A DNA stretch of 64,000 nucleotides from Hypsibius dujardini (Eukaryota; Tardigrada; Eutardigrada; Parachela; Hypsibiidae), in assembly GCA_001579985.1 (NCBI GenBank), contig LRSR01009797.1:1-64000 (forward strand), read 5' to 3'. Below are positions 24,021 to 35,344 of the stretch, piece after piece. The notes under the pieces were generated by a model. That model did not search any database, was not told the origin of the DNA, and saw only the letters and a list, made by a program, of their open reading frames with translations. The number at the start of each line of letters is the position of its first letter. Position 1 is the first letter of the stretch. The position numbers and the translations under genes are program-made.

Positions 24021-24580
24021 TATTTCTCTATTTGTTATTAAGTGAATTTCGCAAATCAGACCACATTGTGGCCGGAGGTCGCTCGTTTTCATCCTCCCAC
24101 ACAACAATGACAATATTAAGCCTTTAAATCACAAACACCCCAACTCAATGTTTTATTTGATGTGGTTTATGCATCTGCACAATACTACAGTAAAATCTTT
24201 GATCAATCTACATACAGCCCAGAAAGTCTACGATCTACGATTGTATGTAAGTGCCACTGACAGTATACAGTAGTTGTGGAAGAGGTTACTTCTAATCAAG
24301 AGATAAATGAGCTGCGCCCATGAATTCCTTTTCCAATGGCTGCTGCCTCTAGCGCGATAGTATGAAAGTTAGTTTCATTTTAGCTTGGCTCTCTCACAAG
24401 GGGATCCCCCCCCACTCTCGGATACAAAATTCGGTGACTTTATCAATTGTGCCTTGTCAAAATAAGGAGAAGTGAAAGGGTCTTCCACGCGCTGTTCCCA
24501 TCCATTGCGCATTCAAACACCACCATCCAACGTCATTGCCAAATTGAGCAAGCCACCATCTCCTATTAAAATCCATACAA
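24021..24580. other. Spacer and 3' flank of the receptor gene
   Basis: No exon was recognised. A minus-strand AATAAA lies near 24152-24157 and could be the polyadenylation signal of the receptor gene at 24581-27040. A minus-strand alternative last exon for that receptor near 24480-24560 is possible (see that entry). Confidence 0.4.
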
Positions 24581-27040
24581 TCAATTGGTTCTGGATATTG
24601 AGGCTTGGCTTGTAACCTCCTGGGGCATGACATACCGTAAAGCAAGACCACACAGACCAGCGAAAAGGAAGAAACCTATTACCATGCAGCTGGCGAGTAT
24701 AGCTAATTGAAAGACGGTCTCTATAAATATGACACAAAATAAGGGTTATTATAATGTGGTTCATCGGAAATACTATTCCCTGTTACGGCATGTATGGTAT
24801 TTACGGTTCGTGGAGCATTCCAAAGAGTTTCCTCGATACCCACAACGAGGCTCATTTTTTGGGAAGCTGTCATTTCGCCCGTACCAAAGTCCTCGCGCTA
24901 TTGGCATCACTTGGGATGCTGCGCCAGTTTGCAGTAGGAACACCTGTTACAACGCGGAAAATTTGCTTAGTTTTTGTAATAACTATTCAAGTTGGTGGGT
25001 GGCGTCTACAGTCATCCATGCTAAAATAAATACAGAGTTTTTTGCATAGACTTGAGCTCCCCTCCCTCACTAACTGGTTACTTGCATAAGAAGCATTAAA
25101 TTATGGCTAACCTGAAAGTGTCCTCTTTGATTGTCGTAATAGCTGAGCGTCCAGTTCATCTCACGCTGACCAAACTGATCCATCACAATCTCCTTCCCAT
25201 CTACCGTGAATGTTCGGTTGGACATGAGCTGTGCCAGGATTTTTCCGTTGCTATAATCAATGTTTGGCATCGAGCGAGACTCGTTCAGCATTTGCGCCAG
25301 CATGTGAACCGTGTACCGAGAGGTCCCTACGTGCGGCAAGAACTAGAAAATATCCATTAGCCTTATAGCTCTGTTTGCATTTCAACGTCTGTCTTCTAAG
25401 CGTTCACGGATGGACGAACCATCTCCCCGGGGGAATAAGAATAGTTGAAATGAAAACGTGATCTCCTTTTCCATTCATCCCGAAGACCAGCCGGTTCAGA
25501 AGGCCCCGGAAGTCCTGACGTTTCGTCAAGTGCCATGAAAAGGACTGATCTGAATGCATCTTTTGCAATCTGACAAACATATCTGCCTCTGGTTAATTTT
25601 CCAGACCATCGAGGCCGGGGCTGCAAAACTTACTGAATCTAGTTGATCGCCTCGGTGCCAAGAAAAGGGACCGATTAAGTTGTGGCGAAACGGCTCTAGG
25701 ACAATGTAGACCTACAGCAAACGTATAACAGCCAGTTGCATTTAATGTACTTGCAGCTGGCATACTTGTCTTCTTACAAAGTTCTCGTTCGTCATATTCA
25801 TTTTAGATGCCGTGACCTAAAAAATGATTCGGATAAAACACAGGCGTGATGGCCAGACTAGAATGCTACATGGTTCAACGGTTGACATTTCTTACCATAA
25901 ATTGACGAAATGGTTCTGCGTGGCCAAAGAAAAGAAGCACTAAATATCCATGAAGAAGAAGATTATTTAGTTGAGCTTAAACATTTCATTTATTTTTAAC
26001 TTTACCACGCCCACTGGTCGCAAACAGCTCAAGTGACTCCATCTGCTCAGTTTTACTGGAGACATTGATAACACTGAGGGTCAATTGGTAGTGCGAGGTG
26101 ACGCTGAACTGGTCAATCACTGCACCCGCAGCGGCGTAATAGACCGGGCTAGCCTGTTTGTCTTGGAGGACGAAAAGAGTCTTCCATCCCAAGAGCGAGC
26201 ATACTTTGGCGTAGAAACGGGCAGCATCTGGCGAGCTGTACACATCCGTGGAGACCCACGTCGGACTTATGCGTTTATTGCGCTGAACCGCTTTGATCGA
26301 ACCACTATAGAAAAGTTGAACGTAAGGGGATCAAGCCAGACAGACATTTTACCGTTTAAAAAGTTGTAGACATAGCCAAGAACCAGTGATACCATGTAAG
26401 GAACAAGATGTTCCAGTTTGCAGCAAATCGATTTATATATACGTCTTCTGGTCCACCTGTAGACAAAGTTTACTTTATAGACCAATCAGTCGACAGTGAC
26501 TAGAGAAGCATTTAATAGAAAAGAACTCTCTCGGTTTGAAATGGTGTTTTAATATTATTCATAAACAAGCAAGCGTGATGGGACCTTATTTAAGCATTCA
26601 TGTTAAACTTGATTGAAGACTGTAGAGTATCATATCTTCCTCTTACCGGGTAAAACAATGATACTAACATTAGCTGTTTTAGAGCGGTCCATGTAGTACC
26701 AGTTGGCGACCATCTGATCGCTGTAGAAGGGTACATCATTTCCATTTAAATGGCTGCCATTAGCATTGGAAACAATGGTCATGGCGAAGTTTAGACGCCC
26801 TGCATAAGGTTCGCGCTGCAATTCTTCGAGGGCCGTTTCCATTGCCGGAGCTATAAAGATAAGCGATGTGGTGGAGAGTGGAGAGATCGATCCAAAACTA
26901 ATCAGCTCCACCTCCAAAGGTCGCTCTTGGTCGAGTGCCATGACGGTCAACGTGCTTTCCAACAGTAGGAGAGTATGATAAATGATTATAAATGGTGTCA
27001 ATGAGCTCCTCGTGGTCATAGTTGCACTAAGAGACTTCAT
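24581..27040 (-). CDS. Natriuretic-peptide-receptor-like protein, clearance-receptor (NPR-C) type
   Basis: Single-pass receptor with an ANF-receptor (type I periplasmic-binding) ectodomain. Ten exons join in phase to about 546 residues, close to NPR-C: 27040-26647, 26456-26393, 26304-26006, 25939-25896, 25816-25778, 25711-25634, 25620-25408, 25342-25112, 24943-24805 and 24720-24581. The signal peptide is hydrophobic (FIIIYHTLLLL). Ectodomain landmarks are NRFAANWNILFLT, RISPTWVSTDV, CSLLGWKTLFVLQD, VYIVLEPFRHN, KDAFRSVLFMALDE, FHFNYSYSPGEMV and the juxtamembrane PKNEPRCGYRGNSLEC. The membrane span is VFQLAILASCMVIGFF. The last exon continues LRYVMPQEVTSQAS and stops, so the cytoplasmic tail is about 17 residues with no kinase-homology or cyclase domain. 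An alternative donor (CG/GTATGT at 24636) to a downstream acceptor would give a different short tail. No cyclase domain follows in the window. Ligand unknown. Confidence 0.87.
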
Positions 27041-27976
27041 CTCACTAATGTTAATCAAATACGCGGATTGAAAATGACAAAACCCGGGTGCAGTTTAGAG
27101 CAATTTCTCGATCTTCAGGGTACCTGTATTAATGAAAAGGGAGGGGTAGATGAGGTGGAAACCGTATGTCGAGAGAACTCGACATTCTACCACAATGCAA
27201 TATCAAATCTATAGTTAAACTCAGGCACAACAAACGCGACGCGATTGCACGAAATACATACCGCATAATAGATGGAGGGAGTTATTCTATAGTAGGGCAC
27301 AAGCATCACGCTTTAATTGGAAAACCCAAGCAAATTTGGAGGATGAAAATAGCTGTCGCTCCCAGGAGCAAAAATTATGCACGCCATACTGCCGATTCAT
27401 GCTACTTGTGTTTCGTATGACGCCGCACCCTTTGTTGCGCTGAACTTTAATTAACGAAGATCCACATACCCGCTCTCTCGCTGTAATATGATCAAGGGCA
27501 ACCTTTTGTGAGGCCGTTACAATGTCATGCCCTCTGAGCTCCCATACCATAGTTGGTTCTTCATTGTAGCGCTCCAAAGCTTTATTGGGGTTTCAAAGTT
27601 CTTTGTTGATATTTACAGATGCCTCAACATTTGCTTACTCGCTCATTGCCAATCAGAGGGATTTTATTTGTATGAATGGAAAGGCCATGCCCAAAGTCTA
27701 ATGGAGTGCGTGCACTTTTGACAAATGCATGTGGCAGGCTTGCAAGTGCTGCCTTTAACTAGCATGATGCTAGCATTATCCGTGCTACCGTCTAGTGTAA
27801 GGAGCGCTAACAATGTCAGTACAATGACCTCGGCTGTAAGGGAGGTCATTCTTTTCTCACAAGGAAAAGGAGGACAAAAACAATTGGGCATCAGACAATA
27901 TTTAAAAATCACTGTAACTGGTGAAGTGTGCTTTCAATGAAAGTTGTAATGGTAGCTGCCCGCCATACTGTATACC
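27041..27976. other. Spacer upstream of the NPR-like gene
   Basis: Holds the presumed promoter of the NPR-like gene and no firm gene. A minus-strand frame from ATG 27849 to 27664 begins like a signal peptide (AEVIVLTLLALLTLDG) and then has four cysteines. It could be a first exon or a small secreted peptide, but nothing else supports it. Short hairpins occur nearby (GCTAGCATCATGCTAG; AATGACCT ... AGGTCATT). Confidence 0.3.
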
Positions 27977-29024
27977 TTGGCCTGTTTTTCTTCTACAACA
28001 TACAGAATCATAACCGCTTTCACCGCCCCTCTCACCATCCTCGGAGTCTCTATGGACTTGGCCATCCTTGTGACCTTATTCAAGCGACCAAGTTTGGTTA
28101 TTCACTTCACTGTGCCTGCTATTCGTCTATCGATATTCAACATCTGGCTCGGCCTCAGCAACTGGCCACTGACCATTGCACGTCCAATGACGGACGAATG
28201 GCTTAACGCTCCGTTGTCCGGTGCTTTCCCTCAATACTTTATCTGGGTGATGTCGGTTTTGACAGTGATGCAAGATCTTGTCATCTGCAGGGACCGTTGG
28301 GTCGCCTTTCTCGCGCCACTGTGGTACCAACTTATTTTCCAAATATGGACGGCTTACCAGACAATGAATTGGCTGTTTTTTTAAAGCAACAATACGGTTC
28401 TGATGGGAAAACATTTAAACAATCAAATAAAAGATTGAAACGAAAAGTAAAATCGACCGATTTTAGTTAAATTTTCTTGAAAACACATCTTATTTTATCT
28501 TATTGGACTTTTTCATAGGCATCACAGCGACAAGAGCATAAAGTTGTCCCGTGTGTGGAACGTTAGTTCTCATATTTTGGACACACTGCTGGTACCTGCC
28601 CTTGAATGTCCTCAACTATTTCACTCCGATGACGCGTCGACAAAAATGCGATGGGACCGCATATCCCTTCAATCCATGGTTTGCGCTCTTGCTGCTTATT
28701 TACATTCCTAACGGACTATAATATTTTAGTTACTCGTTCCTCTTATGGCAAAGAAGGACTAAGCGTCGACACCTGCGACGCATAAGAGTGGACGGCCTCT
28801 ATGCGGTCGCCTCGAATTCAGTTCCGCCTGCAAATTCTGGAACTCCATCGGTGACTGGTTCTGACGAGACTGCAAGAAGGGAACGGATTGCCATCAAGAT
28901 AGACAATTCCAACAATTCTCTAACAATCGTCGTGCTGTTTTTGAAATTGACGGCGGTTTTATTCACTGTTGTCCTAACGGTGTTGTTTAGCGTATACGCG
29001 AGCAATCGACAATTACCGCCATGA
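27977..29024 (+). pseudogene. Rhodopsin-like GPCR pseudogene, paralogue of the gene at 37.3-38.4 kb
   Basis: Closely parallels the receptor at 37276-38406: RIITAFTAPLTILG, RPSLVIHFTV, NWPLTIARPMTDEWLN and CRDRWVAFLAPLW. A likely intron (about 28325-28520) precedes HHSDKSIKLS. The frame is then lost by one base before HCWYLPLNVLNYFTPM, a TAA interrupts the TM5 region (NGL*YFSYSFLLW), and the last open frame (28788-29024) covers the third intracellular loop and TM6 (LFLKLTAVLFTVVLTVLFSVY) and stops before TM7. The intact paralogue is intronless over this region, so the intron interpretation is weaker than simple insertion. No initiation codon or signal for the N terminus is found. Non-functional. 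Confidence 0.85.
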
Positions 29025-29299
29025 TGTACATGGGACTCGTTTTATTTACCGGAACACTACTTGGCGTTGACTCTTTTGGTGGAACCTTGTCTTTACTTGA
29101 TTACCATGACAAATCTTTGGAGGCAGCTGTTTTTGCTTTTTCGTTTCACTTCATATTTTCATTTTTCATTGAGACTACTTTGGAATTGTCAATTATTGTT
29201 CGCGATATTGACTGACCGTTCAATGAATTCATAAGTTAGTTCAAATATGCATACATTTTCTTGTGCGGAGATCAATCGACCCAGGAAACCATCCTTTAG
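29025..29299. other. Spacer
   Basis: Short AT-rich spacer between the GPCR pseudogene and TNT relic copy B. Nothing recognised. Confidence 0.4.
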
Positions 29300-29935
29300 C
29301 AACATCAAAATGTTGATTCTCCTAAAAATACTGAACGCCCGGTTGCTCGAACCACGGGGCAATAGGACCCAATAAAATGTCAAAGGGTTTTAGCACTTGG
29401 TAAAGATGGTAGTTAAATGGGTAAATATTATCATAATCGGGTGTAGTCAGGTTCGACGGAAGAATTGCCCGCTGACTGTAATGTACTCCAGTGGCAAAGA
29501 GATAATATCCGTCCTTTGGTCCATAACAATCAACTTTTATTCCAACCGGCAGCTTCTGAGTCCCTAAAACGGGTCATTCTGAAGTGTCCAATTGGAAGCC
29601 ATCTTATCTTGTAGGAGATATTTATAGCTGTTACTGGTGGTGTTGAATCATTTCCGAAGAAATTCTTCGCGACAGAGACCACCCAGTCGGTTATAAGATG
29701 AGCCTAGACCGGTCCGCGTGGGAAGTTGGACAGGTCTTAGGCGGATATCACCGCAGAGGAATCTTGATTGCACATGATTAGTTCCTGCGCAGCCGCATGA
29801 TTTCTCGGTGGATACCTCAGTGGCTTCTCTTGGTTAAATTGGTTCACCATAAACTAGGACTTCCGACAACATAATAGCCAGTGCTAAGAAGGCACTTTTC
29901 CCAGTCATTTTGCATGCTCTATAGCTTCATTGTCA
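29300..29935 (-). pseudogene. TNT-domain gene relic, copy B
   Basis: Fossil of the same secreted TNT-domain family. Both parts are present: an N-terminal secreted portion with a CAGT...CGD...RL-type cysteine region (about 29640-29930) and the TNT core (about 29310-29610). It is broken by several interruptions and is more eroded than copy A. It lies in opposite orientation to, and just beyond, the GPCR pseudogene. Confidence 0.65.
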
Positions 29936-30317
29936 GATGAGAAACGTGATTACATACTTTTCGTGTCATGTCTATTACCTTTGTAGAACCGGTGACAAAT
30001 CTAAGATATTGAATGATTCGGTCAGCCCTAAGTTCTTGCCTTCTCATTAATCAGTCTGAGCATCTGGAGACCGACGGTAATTGCTTTGACTTCTGCCAGT
30101 CTGCAGGTCTGCTGCAATCAGTTAAAGTTCAAAATTTGCTAACCGTATTATTTATTCTGTGATGGACATAATAATTTCATGCTCAATTACCAAAACAGGG
30201 CACTTACAATGATGTGCGTGATTACGATTGTATATGGCACAAAATTACATAACACTGCTTTATTGATTTATCTAGAAATTACAAGTCCACCAAATACAAA
30301 ATGTGTCTTGAACAGTA
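29936..30317. other. Spacer
   Basis: AT-rich, nothing recognised. Confidence 0.4.
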
Positions 30318-30646
30318 CGAGGTCAAGGCCGTTAACCAGACGGTTTTAGAAATCGTAACGTAACCAGGCCGGCAGGCTAGCAGGTGGCGCATAATCGTTT
30401 TGCGAAGTCAACCCAGAGAGATTGAATTGTAGTGGCGCCTCTACCGGACTGCTTGCACACTTCTCCATTCACATTCTTCCCTTCATTTTTTTGTACCCAA
30501 ATTCGAGCCGTGAGGCTTAAGAACAAACTAAAATGGGTCAGAGAATTTTTCTGAATGTTTTCAAGCCATCTGTTATGGCATGGCAGCACTGTAGCGCCGG
30601 GAAATCAAGGTTGAAAAAACCGGCCTGGTTAACGGCCTTTACCTCG
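30318..30646. mobile_element. MITE with 23-bp inverted ends and TA target duplication
   Basis: Left end CGAGGTCAAGGCCGTTAACC and the reverse complement of the right end CGAGGTAAAGGCCGTTAACC differ at one base. TA dinucleotides flank both ends (30316-30317 and 30647-30648). The length is 329 bases with no transposase frame. TA target and inverted ends fit a non-autonomous Tc1/mariner-type element. Confidence 0.75.
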
Positions 30647-30759
30647 TACTAGAAATAAATTATCAAATACGAAAAGCATTGCCATTTAAAAATCGTCACT
30701 TATAATTCGCTGTTGGTTAGGTAAGTGACATTTCGGCGCAGTTGTACAATCCAACCGAC

Positions 30760-32737
30760 TCAAATACCGTATACTCTGCTATTCAACTTCAAAATGTTGA
30801 CCCTTGACCAAAGATTTGAAACAACAATTCGCAATTTGCCCAACGCAAAGGCGAACATGAGTGGGTCAATGGTGGCTTCAAGCGCCAGGAGGATTGTGGC
30901 GGTTGCCGTAAAAATAGGAGAGTCGATAGGTCCATAGAAGAGCCAACCTAGCCAAATGTTGTTGGGAGTCCAGCAGATGGTTACACTTATAGTCAGCAAA
31001 ATCAGCAAAAGGTCACCATGTGATCGACGACGGTGAACTGGTTGCTGATCCACGGGTGATCTCTCTTGGTCAGGTGCCGCATTCTCTCCGCCCACCTTTT
31101 GGTCTGAGTCTCTGACGTCAACTGAACAGCAAAACGAGATTTACATCCAGATTACTTGTTTATTTCTATGCATTATCTTAATCCAGGCTCCCCCTTGAAT
31201 TAATAGATTAATGGTATAATGGTACAGTTTGAACGAGGTGCCGAAATCGTTGCTGTCAATGGATGCCTATGATTGTGTATATATGTATGTGAAAGTAGTC
31301 GCACATCTTGATTCGATTTGTCTTATAGATGGCGCGCAGGCGTTGCTTACCCGTTTGCGGTTGGGACATTGAACGACTGCTAAGGACAATGGCATTGCCG
31401 CCGCTGCTGTGGGTTCGTCGACGAGTGATGGTATCATTGCCTACGTAAAAGACATTATTTACGGACTTGATTTTCAATTGGTATAACACAAACTCAATTC
31501 AGCATAAATTCAATTTAGCAAAATGGTTACATGGGCGACTAATTTAGCGAGCCTTCGTTATATGCATTCTGCCAATCCCAATGCCATATGTCATGTGATG
31601 CGATTATTTGGGAGCTTAATGGTGACCGATGCACTTGCTGAGTATGTTGTTTTGGGTACAGTGGATTGCGTAATTCTATAGTGGGTTAGCTTATTCATCA
31701 ATCAAAAAACATTTTGATAATGATCCTGGTTGATCATAGTCAATTACATCTATGCAGTCATGGGAAGAATAATGAGCAGTACCAAACGACAGGGAAATTA
31801 TTTTCAAACCGGATGTTATTTTTGGTCCATACGCAAAAACATTTGATTTTGCACCAGCGTATTATAGGTCCGTTTAAAAATGTGAGAGCTGGCCGTGTGC
31901 TAGTCTTCAGGGAGCATTTTGATTTGAAACAACTTTCCTCAGCATAAGCTACGGTAAACGTAATGGAAAAGTATTCCCAACTCATCCTTTATACCACAAT
32001 GTATATGGATAAGCCTTATACATACCTTCAGCGAAGGCCGCAATATTCTCAGGCCCGACGGCGTTGGCTCTTCTGTTAGATCTTATTCTGTCATGTCGCG
32101 TCCGCCTAGCAACGAAGATAATGACCAATGCAAAGAGCATTAAAATCTGTGGCCACATATTGAAAATGATCCCGACAGTTAAAGCCCATTCGAACTGTGC
32201 CGAAACATTAAGCTGACATCCATCCGGTCCGTCGACAGGCATCCGAAAGAACAAAGTATCCTTTATCACCCCGGGTGCGAATCCAATCAAAACGTAAACC
32301 CAGACACCTACAGACAACGCCACAGCTGTCCTCATCGAATGAAGCCGACGATAGGATATGGGATGAGTCACTGCCCAGATGCGATTAACGGCAATCAACT
32401 GATGCGAGTTAAACACAATGGGTTGCACGCACCAACTGACAGCGATGTAGTAGGTGCAGACACTATTCCCTAACTGCCACTGGCCACCGTAGAGGTTATT
32501 GTAAATATCAAAGGGGAACTGCATGGCAATGTAGACACAATTTCCAATGAGAAGGTTCACAACGTAGACGTTAAAGGGACTCCATAGGGCACGATGGGTC
32601 AGGAAGATGACCAGTAAGAACCCATTTCCAATGATCCCGGTGAGAAAGATCAAGAGCAAACAGATGGGCAAGACTGTCCATTCAGGGGTGGTTCCGTTGA
32701 CAGTCATTACCCAAGTTGAGTTGTTTGTAAGATTCAT
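30760..32737 (-). CDS. Rhodopsin-like orphan GPCR
   Basis: Three exons in phase 1: 32737-32026, 31440-31351 and 31121-30760, giving about 387 residues. The N terminus has three glycosylation motifs (NNST, NGT). TM1 reads LTGIIGNGFLLVIFL with the GN motif, TM2 NVYVVNLLIGNCVYIAMQF and TM3 SVCTYYIAVSW with the disulfide cysteine. The DRY equivalent is VNRIWAV; TM4 is SVGVWVYVLIGFAPGV and TM5 WALTVGIIFNMWPQIL. The middle exon encodes a Ser/Arg-rich third intracellular loop (TRRRTHSSGG). TM6 carries the canonical CWTP and TM7 a DPLMFAF variant of NPxxY. It looks intact. The family is lineage-specific and the ligand unknown. Confidence 0.88.
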
Positions 32738-33084
32738 GGTGTAATATAATCTACAAAGAATCTATAGCAACTGCTTGAGATTTGAAAGTGTTCCCATTTG
32801 TGGGGATGTGAGTAGCATGTGAATATAGGCATGCATGGCACATTTATGTGTAATGCAGTGCTATGTGTACACTTCAATCAGATGTAAGGAAGCCCATCAA
32901 TCTTCAGTGTCGCAATAATTATAAGGGAATTTTTCGTGACGAGTGGCGGTACAACTGTATGATCAGTCCAAGACTTTGATCGTCATCACCCCCAGGGAAG
33001 GCGAACCTCATCTCGCAAATTAGACTAGAGGCGAGTTTTGGCATAAGACCTTTAAAATACCACTGCACTTTGCAGACATGTGGA

Positions 33085-33395
33085 ATAGTGGAATAGTGCT
33101 CTAGCTCGTTATTTATGACTACTGCGGAGTGCTCGTGCTATGAGGGGTAAAGCGAGTGATTTCATGGAATAATGGAATAACTAGGGTTTGAACAGCGATA
33201 AAGCCCAACAAGCCCTACAATGGTGAAATATTGGAATAATTAGCTCCTTGCACAGCATGCAAAGGGCTACGGCTTATAAGCGTGGAGTAATGGAATAATG
33301 AAATAATGGAGTATTGCTTATACCTACTGTGGCTGCCATTCCTCTTGAACGATGGAATAATGGAATAAAATATAGTTGAAATAGGTATAAATCTG
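33085..33395. repeat. Dispersed TGGAATAA/TGGAATAG units
   Basis: Runs of TGGAATAA-type octamers recur in clusters at about 33085, 33165, 33230, 33285 and 33350, separated by unique sequence. This looks like a decayed minisatellite. Confidence 0.75.
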
Positions 33396-34236
33396 ATTTC
33401 ATTGCCCTCGGTCTCTCGAGAAGCCAGTCTGCAACATATTTCGTCCAGAGTGTAGATCAGTAAACCTCTCCGTATGTTCGAAAGCTGAACCGTGTGGCCA
33501 GAAGGTGGTTGTCCTTGGGAAGGTGGGTGGGCGTCCAGTCCGCGGGGTCGGGGCATGTCGGGACGAAGGACAATATGCCTGCACACTAGCCTAACTATTC
33601 GAACGGGCTATGGACGGGTTAGTCGAGACTCTAGACCATCAGCTTTGAAGGCAGGTGACCAGTTCGCGTGGCGGATAATTTGTGCAACAGCTCATATCCG
33701 ATAAAGGATGGTCCACCCAAGCGACGTATGGTGTGCCATACGGTCGACGAGTAATCGGGCTAGTATTAGTCTTGCTCCGCATGGACGTTAAAGATAAACC
33801 ATGAGCCCTCAATCTGGCGAGCGGTTGACGGTGCAAACTAGGGGCGGAGCGGTAGTCCCGGTTGTTAGCGGTTATTTCTGGTGATAGATCGTTCGACCAG
33901 ATGCCAGACAGTCATCAATGACGGTGAATTGGTCGTTCGGAAGGTGAACGGTCGATTCGAAGGATCGATCGATTACTTTCCGGAATTCTGGCGATGAACC
34001 CAATGCATCCCGAAGGATTCCAATGGTTTGCACTGGCTAGCCTTCCACTTTTTGGACCAATTGTTTGCCCTCCATCACACTTCCCTCTAGGTTCGAGCTG
34101 ATTGTCCATCATCTTACGCTTATTACCGGTAGTAGTTAGTCAGCCCGAACAATAAGCAGATGTTCCTACGGGAGATGGATGATGAGAAGAAGGCGGGTTA
34201 CCAGCCGCGGTAGTCATCGATGATTGTTATCGTGTC

Positions 34237-34549
34237 CCGGTCTAATTTTTTATAACTCCTTCTTGAGTTGGCAAACTTTTATCTTTTTCAGTTTTTCAAA
34301 AAAAAATTTTTTGACGTCATCGGACGTAGTCGTCCCTTTCGGGCACTCTTTTAATTACTCTGAAGGTTTCAATTGTTAATGCCTATCGGAAAAGTGCAAA
34401 ACGAGATTAATCAGAAGATATTCGCCATTCAAAGTTATCAAAAGGGGGTCCGAGAGGGACGGCTACGTCTGATGACGTCATATTTTTTGAAAATTAAAAA
34501 GGACAAAAATTTTGCCAACTCAAGAAGGAGTCATAAAAAATAGATTGGA
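34237..34549. mobile_element. Foldback (palindromic) MITE
   Basis: Left arm from 34241 (TATAACTCCTTCTTGAGTTG) is mirrored by the right arm ending 34545 (CAACTCAAGAAGGAGTCATA). Inner portions also pair (GACGTCATCGGACGTAG versus CTACGTCTGATGACGTC). The whole element of about 310 bases folds on itself. No coding capacity; superfamily not determined. Confidence 0.8.
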
Positions 34550-35344
34550 ACACGAAAACAATAATCCATGATCTTTGCGGCTGGCGACCCGGCGAGATTT
34601 AAGGACGATTTCAAAGCGTCGGGTTGCCCTTAAGTGTTGATGATAAATAATTGTGGTTAACAGCCATGAGGAAATGGCGAACATAAGCGCATGTCTCATT
34701 GGGTTTAGGTCGCCTTTGCAGCAAGTACCCACCACCAACTGGGCTGGGCAATAATCGGTCCCGGTGCAATTGGATGGGCTTCCCTCACTCCTATGCATTC
34801 TTAACATCGTCGGCAAGGTACAAATGGTCTTAGTGGTAAAGCAATGGGATCAACGACAGTCTAGGTTGCCAAACAAATTTCATTGTTATTTTTCACATTG
34901 AATATGAAGGGGTTATAGGCAAAAACGATATCTCAACTGCACGTAGCCCAGAGAAATTTTGTTTCATTCTGAGCATCTTTGCTCTTTTTGTGCTACTACT
35001 GCAGGTGCTTGTACTGTGAAATACCGGTATCAACCACCTTGATGTATATAATTTATGTCTGTCTATCGGTCTCGAATGCAAACGAGCGGGCGATTACCTT
35101 CTTGGAACCGACTAATTGTACTGTAGAGTTCATGTACATTACTGTTGTACGTACTTGTCCATTTTTAAGGGAATTGTAGAAGACAGAATGGCCAAGGTTG
35201 TGACAGATCTTACACGTTAAAATCAATAATGATACCACCACGCCTAGAAAATGACAATTTTCGCGGCTTGATACAACTTGCTTAAATCCGTTTAGATAAA
35301 ATCAATGAAAAAATCTAAGCCGTTTTAATATTCGAATTCAACCG

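Larger units (their letters stand above)
32738..35344. other. Intergenic, repeat-bearing
   Basis: No coding exon was recognised. It contains a degenerate TGGAATAA array (33085-33395), a 310-base foldback element (34237-34549) and, at 35270-35342, a segment repeated at 39375-39445. Open frames around 33.5 kb lack support. Confidence 0.5.
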
